DNA from: Amaurobius ferox
Lineage: Eukaryota > Arthropoda > Arachnida > Araneae > Amaurobiidae
Direction: 5' to 3'
Assembly: GCA_951213105.1 (NCBI GenBank)
Contig: OX578147.1
Span: 123,721,642-123,785,641 of the forward strand
Length of the DNA: 64,000 nucleotides
Made by a program: the position numbers and the translations under genes. Position 1 is the first letter of the stretch. Each line of letters starts with the position of its first letter. Below the pieces are notes generated by a model. That model searched no databases. It worked only from the letters and a program-made list of their open reading frames with translations, and had not been told where the DNA came from. Shown piece by piece: positions 58,341-64,000 of this stretch.

Positions 58341-58676
58341 ATTTCGACTCAGACCATCCGACTTACCCGAAAGTTGAAGTCCCAGACCGTCCGACTCATC
58401 CAAAGGACTCGAGTAACTGCTTGGACGGCCCGGAAAGAACTTACCCGAAAGTGTAAGACATCTGTTTCGTCGACCGGAACCTAGTGGAGACGACATCCAC
58501 AGGGACTGTCCTCTCCTTCTACCACCAACATCTCCGAAGGATTTTCAAACTCATATTTTAAGTGCCCGTACTCTAAAAGCGTGAGGAAGGGACCAGTTTG
58601 CGCAGAGCCGGGAATCGAACTCAGTCCTCCGAGTGCAACCCCCGTGCTTTAACTACTGGGCTGACCCTCCCCACAC
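58341..58676 (-). mobile_element. tRNA-derived SINE (family 1), diverged full copy
   Basis: Same order of blocks as 35756: CAGACCATCCGACTTACCCG, a partial internal duplication of that block, CATCCACAGGGAC, CCACCAACATCTCCGAAGGA, then the tRNA-like head with B-box complement GGGAATCGAACTC (near 58610) and A-box complement around 58651-58665. It lies in the intron between duplicates 1 and 2 of the Lys-rich exon. Confidence 0.8.
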
Positions 58677-59152
58677 CCTTTATCTTATCAAAGTGTTTCT
58701 TCGTTTCTTCGTTATTGCGTACGGGATTACTCAACTTGATTTCTTTTCTGTTTGTCGGCTAGGACGGTTTTTGCATTAAGTCGTTTTTACGCACATACCT
58801 TATTGCTGTTCTCATGAGTCGTTTTGCTATACGATAAAAACGATGTGTGGCCAGCTTATGTCAGAAAACGGACTTATGCCTGATGACATCTAATTTAGAC
58901 AAGACCCAATGGGGGTGGCTGCGACAGGAACTGTACCATCATTCCTTATTACTTCTCGGACTGATTTTGGAACCTACAAATTTAGCAAGCATGCGACCTC
59001 TACGAGAGATTTTTTTTTTCCGGTTATATGTTATGGTGTCACGGAGCAATTCCTTCCAGCAATTTTTCAGCAACACCATACATTTCAATGGGATGAAATC
59101 TTGCCGCCGAATTGCCGTAGAAACACGTTAAGAAAGATAAATGGTCACTCAC

Positions 59153-59242
59153 CTTTTCAACTTGATCTTGTTGAAAACATTTGTCTTGATACTCAGCTTT
59201 TTTAGTAACAGCTCGAACCGTTCTGATATCCTTCATTTTTAT
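59153..59242 (-). CDS. NYN ribonuclease, Lys-rich exon (duplicate 1) or first coding exon
   Basis: 30 codons, phase 0-0, between - strand acceptor ATCATTTCAG and donor GAAAAG|GTGAGTGACC. The translation is IKMKDIRTVRAVTKKAEYQD then KCFQQDQVEK. The ATG at codon 3 could be the start if this is the first coding exon; otherwise more exons lie upstream. I found none with confidence in 59243-63055. The upstream intron flank (GAGCAAATTTAA, GTCCGTAAAATG and TCATT words in complement) matches those of the other two Lys-rich exons. Confidence 0.65.
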
Positions 59243-59369
59243 CTGAAATGATACATTTTACGGACTGAGACCTTTACGTAACTCTAAAAAACAAATGAGC
59301 AAATTTAACTGATAGCCCATTATGGGTTAAAAGTGTTAATTTTTTATGCAGTCGCTTAAGGTTCACAAA

Positions 59370-61110
59370 ACAATTTGTAGGGGAAACCATGTGCTGCCCA
59401 CATCAGATTTTTACTTTCCCTGCAATACATCGCAGTGTATGGGGAAAGTATCGGAATCATGTCGAAATAGCAGCTCGAGTTTTCGACGGATCTACATGTT
59501 TGGGGACCACCAGAACACGAAAAACTATTTTTAGAGTGACGTCTCTGTGTGTCTGTTCCCTATATATGTCTGAAAAAAAAAACTAATGAACTCAATTTTA
59601 TAAAATTTGGTAGATAAGTCACTTTTGGGTTAATCTGGTGCTGATTATATTTTCGTTCGATTCGGAAAAAAGGAACCTGCTTTTTTTTGCCAAATGGCTC
59701 GCAAAAATCGTATTTATCCACTCTAGTTGAAAAACTGATTGACCAAATTTCACTGGATTTGCTAGATAAATGACTAGTGGGTTAGCCCGGTACTAAGCAG
59801 ATGTTGGTATGATTCAGAAAAAAGAACCCGCGTTTATTGGGAGATGGCCCTCAAAATTAGTCATAATTGAAAACGAAAAAATCTGATGTGGGTAGCACAT
59901 GACTTTCCTTATATAATGCAATGAATTTACTACTTTTACAGTTAAAAAAATGTTATTCTTATAGTAGATTCTTATATTCTTTCCAAGATATTGAATTTTC
60001 TTCAATTAGTTGTCATTTTGATTGATTTAGCGTCATTTTTATCCATTTAGCGAGATTTTTGTTAATTTGGTAACAATTAAAAAAGTCGCCAAGTTGGCGA
60101 CATTTCGCCAAATTCGTCGTTAAAATTTCGCCAAGCGTTATGGACGAAGAAATAAGTTATTCTTACAGCAGATAAAGAACTATTGGCGTTCAAATACAAA
60201 AATATTACTATCTTTTTTCATGAATGGAACGAGCTAGATCCACGAGAATGATGTCACCCAATTTACACATGATGGTGTTACACATGAAAAGTGAACATGC
60301 TTCTCAATAGAAAATATTTTTTTTATTTTATGACTTTTTGACAATTCTTTTGAAAAATGTGCAATATCTCGAGAACGGTTCATGTTAGCGTTCTAAAATT
60401 TATGTCAATCGTTTTCTAATGAAAAATTACATAAGAAATGTCTATTTGCGTAACTTTATTAGCGGTTTTGCTTTTTGATGATTTTTTCAAAATGTCACTC
60501 AAAAATTTAGGGGGGGGGTTCTGACCATTCGATTGCGTATACAAACAATAGACTTCCAGTGTTTACGGATTGTGATTTTTGTACCCAATTTCGTTGGAAT
60601 CGGTTTATTCGTTCGTCAGTTATCGTCTCCACAGACTCACTGACACAAACACACACACTTTCATACACACACACACACTTTCACACACAGACATCACTTC
60701 AAAAATGTTCGATTCGTGATCAGAGATGCTTGAAACGTGTTCTCCCGTCGAAAACTCGAATTCGAATTTTCGACCCCGTCCCAATACTTTCCTTATACAT
60801 TATGTATATAAGGAAAGTAAAATCTACGTACGCTTAAATGCATCAATCAAATGCTTGTTTTATACGTAATTTTCGACGGCAAAAAAAATAAAACCAACTC
60901 CATAATGTTCTCGAAATATTTTAGTTGTTTCGTATTTTTCCAGCGCACCTTTAAAATAATAATAATTGAGTTCAAACTGTAGTGTAATTTCAAATAATTA
61001 TCAGTGTTATTTCATTAAACCTCATTTCATGAATTATGAAAGAAAGGGAAAATGAATTTGCTTCTGTAAGGAAAGTCGTGTGTTGCCTCACATCAGATTT
61101 CCATCTTTGT
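59370..61110. repeat. Unclassified interspersed repeats sharing a GGAAAGT / CCCACATCAGA motif
   Basis: The words CCCACATCAGATTTTTACTTTCC (59397), its inverse ATCTGATGTGGGTAGCACATGACTTTCC (59881) and GGAAAGTCGTGTGTTGCCTCACATCAGA (61072) are variants of one repeat end. A hairpin ACTTTCCTTATACATTATGTATATAAGGAAAGT sits at 60787-60820. Between them lie decayed blocks (AGTCGCCAAGTTGGCGACAT palindrome near 60090) and a CA-rich microsatellite at 60646-60690. No protein domain is visible. At least two nested copies are likely. Confidence 0.5.
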
Positions 61111-61254
61111 AATAAATTACTCAAAGTTATAAGAATAATTAGATGGTGGGTTTGGGGAGACCGAGGAAAGACCCTGTCACTCGCAAATGAATAGCACAAG
61201 AAATAACCTAAAATATTTATTTCATTATTTTCTGTTAGTACTCATTTTTCTTCT

Positions 61255-61348
61255 TCGACCCAGACCGTCCGACCTACCAGAAAGGTAAAGTATCTGTTTG
61301 GACTGTCGGGAAGTGCCACCCAATTTAGACAGGAACCCAGTGGGGGAG
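61255..61348 (-). mobile_element. SINE family 1 fragment
   Basis: CGACCCAGACCGTCCGACCT, TGTTTGGACTGTCGGGAAGT and CCACCCAATTTAGACAGGAA match the tail half of the SINE at 35756. The right side is fused to the C-rich minisatellite. Confidence 0.75.
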
Positions 61349-61354
61349 GCGGGT

Positions 61355-62245
61355 GCGTTTCCCCCTCCCCCCCCCACCACCCAGAATCAAAATTTCGCCG
61401 ATGCCATTCGTTTGTGCTGGTTTGTGCCGCAAACCGCATCGTTTGTGCTGGCACAGGTTTTGATTTATTAAAGAAATAAAGTGGGGGGGCTGGCGAAACG
61501 CCAGCCCCCCACCACCGAAAATAAAAATTTCGCTGATGCCATTCGTTTGTGCTACGTTTGTGCTGGTTTGTGCTGCAAACCGCATCGTTTGTGCTAGCAT
61601 AGATTTTGAGTTATTAAGGAAATTAAAGTTGGGGGCCCCGTTTCGCCACCCTCCCACCACCGAAAATCAAAATTTCGCTGATGCCATTCGTTTGTGCTGG
61701 TTTGTGCCGCAAACCGCATCCTTTGTGCTAGCATAGATTTTGAGTTATTAAAGAAATTAAAGTTAGGGGCAGCGTTTCGCCAGCCCCCCCCCCCCCCCCC
61801 CCACCACCACTGAAAATCAAAATTTCGCTGATGCCATTCGTTTGTGCTGGTTTGTGCCGCAAACCACATCGTTTGTGCTAGCATAGATTTTGAGTTAATG
61901 AAGAAATTGAAATTGGGGACCGCGTTTCGCCAGCCCCCCCCCCCCCCCCCCCTCCACACACACACCACCGAAAATCAAAATTTCGCTAATGCCATTCGTT
62001 TGTGCCGCAAACCGCATCGTTTGCACTAGCATAGAGTTTGAGTTATTACAGAAATAAAGTTTTTGACCGCGTTTCGCGTTAGCCCCTTCCCCTCCTCCCC
62101 ACCACCACCGAAAATCAAAATTTTGCTGATGCCATTCTTTAGGCAGCAAACCGCATCGTTTGTAATAGCATAGACTTTGAATTATTAAGAAATAATGTGA
62201 GGCTTGCGTTTTGTCATCCACACCACCACTGAAAATCAAATATTC
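61355..62245. repeat. C-rich minisatellite, 7 units of about 123-158 bp
   Basis: Units start at about 61376, 61510, 61656, 61802, 61960, 62100 and 62223. Each has ACCACCGAAAATCAAAATTT, GCTGATGCCATTCGTTTGTG, GCAAACCGCATCGTTTGTGC, TAGCATAGATTTTGAGTTAT and GTTTCGCCAGCC, ending in a C run of variable length (up to about 18). Length differences lie mainly in the C runs and in loss of a GTTTGTGCTG repeat. The long open frames on both strands here are by-products of the repeat. Confidence 0.92.
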
Positions 62246-62559
62246 GTTGATGCTATTCGTTTATGCAACATGTGCCAGGTTGAACCCTAAATCTCGAGCT
62301 TTATTCGGGAGTATAATAATGGTTAGCTTCTTAAAAAAAAAACTATTGCAAAAGAAATGACCACAATAAAAGAAATGCCGCTGGCTAAAGGCACCGTACC
62401 TAAAACAAAACATGTGAAAAAAAAATGAAGAAACATTTCTTCTGCTGTAATTTAACTATAAAGAAATTGCAAACTTAAATGAAGAATTTTCGCTTTTACG
62501 CCTTTAAATGTAATTTTCATCATTTTAACCAGAGATTGCCTAGGCAGTGTTTCTTGCAC

Positions 62560-62790
62560 GCATGTCTCCAGGGAGGGTGTAAGCCCCCCCCCGCAACCGA
62601 GTATTCGCCTCCTCCCCAAAGGAGTTTCATGTTAACCGAGTTTCTATTATGTATCACAGCATTTTGATATATTTATATATAGTAAATAGAAAACTTGCCC
62701 TCCTTAAAAATGTTTTAGCCCCCCCCCCCCCCCCCCGACCAAAAAGTCCTGAAAGAAACACTGTGCCTAGGTGCAATACATAAGCTGCAA
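62560..62790. repeat. C-rich fragment with poly(C) at 62719-62736
   Basis: GCCCCCCCCCGCAACC and a second C run with AAAAAGTCCTGAAAGAAACA, which is probably the inverse of the start at 62545-62560 (TGTTTCTTGCACG). A small inverted element of unknown type. Confidence 0.4.
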
Positions 62791-62973
62791 ATGTCGGCAG
62801 CTACAAAAGCCCAGCAGGCAGCTCAGAATCCCAAAAAAATCTTGTGAACGAAACGAAATGATAAAATTTAAATATTTGAATTAACATTTGTTATTTCATT
62901 AATTTTAGTTTATGAGAAAACAGTTTTCTTTATCCTGTAGATGGACATTATTTCTGCTCGGTTATAAAGCTTC

Positions 62974-62979
62974 TTTATT
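62974..62979 (-). terminator. Poly(A) signal for the partial - strand gene
   Basis: TTTATT on the + strand (AATAAA in TTGAATAAAGAAGC on the - strand), 77 nt after the stop at 63056. The spacing is typical for a compact 3' UTR. Confidence 0.4.
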
Positions 62980-63055
62980 CAAGACCTTTAATTGCATGAT
63001 CCATTGTTTGCATAAGATAATCAATGGGTATTTTTCTTCTCCACATTTATCATCC

Positions 63056-63280
63056 CTACTTTGATATTTTTTTATTTAATATATCGCGAATTTCGCCATC
63101 ACTCAATTTATTTACGATTGGTGCATCATCATCACAGTGCAGAACTTCCGTTTTATCGGCTTTGTCGAGATTTAATGAAGCGCCAGAAGAATTAAATGTA
63201 GCACCGAGATTTAATAAAGTGCGAGGATTAGCACTTTTGCTGATAAATTTAAAGGTGTAAATGCGTTTAAACCGTTTTCG
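63056..63280 (-). CDS. Probable 3'-terminal exon of an unidentified gene (partial)
   Basis: On the - strand an acceptor-like GTTCGTTAATAG is followed by 74 open codons and TAG at 63058-63056. The translation starts basic (RKRFKRIYTFKF), then reads NPRTLLNLGATFNSSGASLN, LDKADKTEVLHCDDDAPIVN and KLSDGEIRDILNKKISK. The balanced amino-acid use, higher GC than the surroundings and the poly(A) signal 77 nt downstream support a real last exon. I do not recognise the family. An alternative donor (TCAAA|GTAGGG) just before the stop could instead make it an internal exon. Confidence 0.4.
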   Translation of the reverse strand, partial: RKRFKRIYTFKFISKSANPRTLLNLGATFNSSGASLNLDKADKTEVLHCDDDAPIVNKLSDGEIRDILNKKISK

Positions 63281-64000
63281 CTATTAACGAACGAAAAGCG
63301 AAAAATAAGAATTTAAAAGTTTTATTTATTTTCTAGCATCTATATAATGTTATGTTTAATATAAGGCTGATGACTCTGAAAAAAGTAAAAACTTTATTAG
63401 TAATAGTCATATATGTAAAAAATATTGCCGTAGGTAAAATAAATGTCTTTCCTAAAAAAGAAAATTATCTCATACGATGAATCATTACTAGGCTGCAGCA
63501 ACACCGACTGGGTCGTGGTGGGGCAGGGAAAGAGAAGAAAGGAATTTGCTTAGTTCCTAATCGTAAACACAGCTGACCTCTTTGAGAGGTCTGTAAGTTA
63601 ATGACCTTGGTGCTCGGTTCTGTGCGATACGATATTATTTAGTTATTTATTTGCTATTTATAGTATGTAAATATAGCTTTCTAAATAAAAAAGGCAAAAT
63701 ATACTGTCGATTTTAAGCTGACACGTTCGACTAAAACGAAAAAATCGTCAGATATTGGGAGGGAGAGGAGATTCTGAAGACAAAACAGAAATCATTGAAG
63801 AATGGGATTCGTACTACGAAGTGAACAAAATAAATTTCTGTGAGCGTTAATATGAATTCTCGGGATTTTTAGATTTAATTGAACAATCTGTGATAAAATG
63901 TTACGATAACGTTTTAAACTGCTTAATATTAAAAATTACATTGTTTCAGAAAAATGCCTTTTTCAATAATGAGAAAAGGAAATTTTAATAATAAAAATTC
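63281..64000. other. Right edge, AT-rich; short GC-richer block at 63490-63630
   Basis: The block GGGTCGTGGTGGGGCAGGGA... GACCTCTTTGAGAGGTCTGT includes a small hairpin (GACCTC/GAGGTC) and may be a transposon end. No exon was recognised. It could be an intron of the partial gene ending at 63056. Confidence 0.35.

Noticed and set aside
58847..59205. 94- and 98-codon + strand open frames
   Set aside because: They overlap the - strand Lys-rich exon and its intron, have no domain and look like chance frames in a slightly GC-richer repeat.
61325..62239. Long open frames on both strands (up to 124 codons)
   Set aside because: By-products of the C-rich minisatellite (poly-Gly or poly-Pro runs, repeated FAAQTSTN units).

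Overview
This window reads as nuclear DNA of an AT-rich arthropod, most likely a chelicerate such as a spider; that assignment is inference. Coding sequence is a few percent of the window. It sits in short GT-AG exons separated by kilobase introns full of SINEs, RTE-type LINEs, mariner and piggyBac remnants, foldback elements and minisatellites. No operons, CRISPR arrays or rRNA genes are visible.

Three genes can be supported. (1) The 3' two thirds of an anillin gene (cytokinetic scaffold; scraps in flies) runs on the + strand from about 4352 to a poly(A) signal near 47349. Eleven exons give the Rho-binding helical part (4352-13380), the C2-like part (16548-32544) and the C-terminal PH domain (38924-45959); the 5' exons lie outside the window or were not recognised. 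(2) Tail to tail with it, on the - strand, is a NYN/PIN-domain ribonuclease of the N4BP1/KHNYN/ZC3H12 (Regnase) group. Four exons (56141 down to 50596) encode a complete NYN domain, preceded by three short Lys-rich exons (59242-57181) that look like tandem exon duplicates. (3) At 63056-63280 on the - strand is a probable 3'-terminal exon of a third, unidentified gene entering from beyond the right edge.

The anillin locus has two anomalies in otherwise well conserved exons: an in-frame TAA at 4502-4504, and a 2-nt reading-phase conflict between the exons at 32460-32544 and 38924-39031 that a T-run shortened by two bases would explain. They could be assembly errors, polymorphism, alternative splicing or real decay.

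Repeats by region: LTR-like and simple repeats (1-2230); a GC-rich insertion (4740-5720); a CpG-rich island with YY1-type motifs and a 60-bp tandem repeat (9127-10020); five copies of a roughly 1.2-1.4-kb interspersed family (14406-37565, two forming an inverted pair); a nearly perfect 558-bp foldback (17886-18443); a 5'-truncated RTE LINE between ~360-bp direct duplications (21169-23535); a 217-bp inverted pair around the PH exons; a foldback MITE beside the last anillin exon; a decayed piggyBac with intact TTAA ends (53771-55609); and a C-rich minisatellite (61355-62245).
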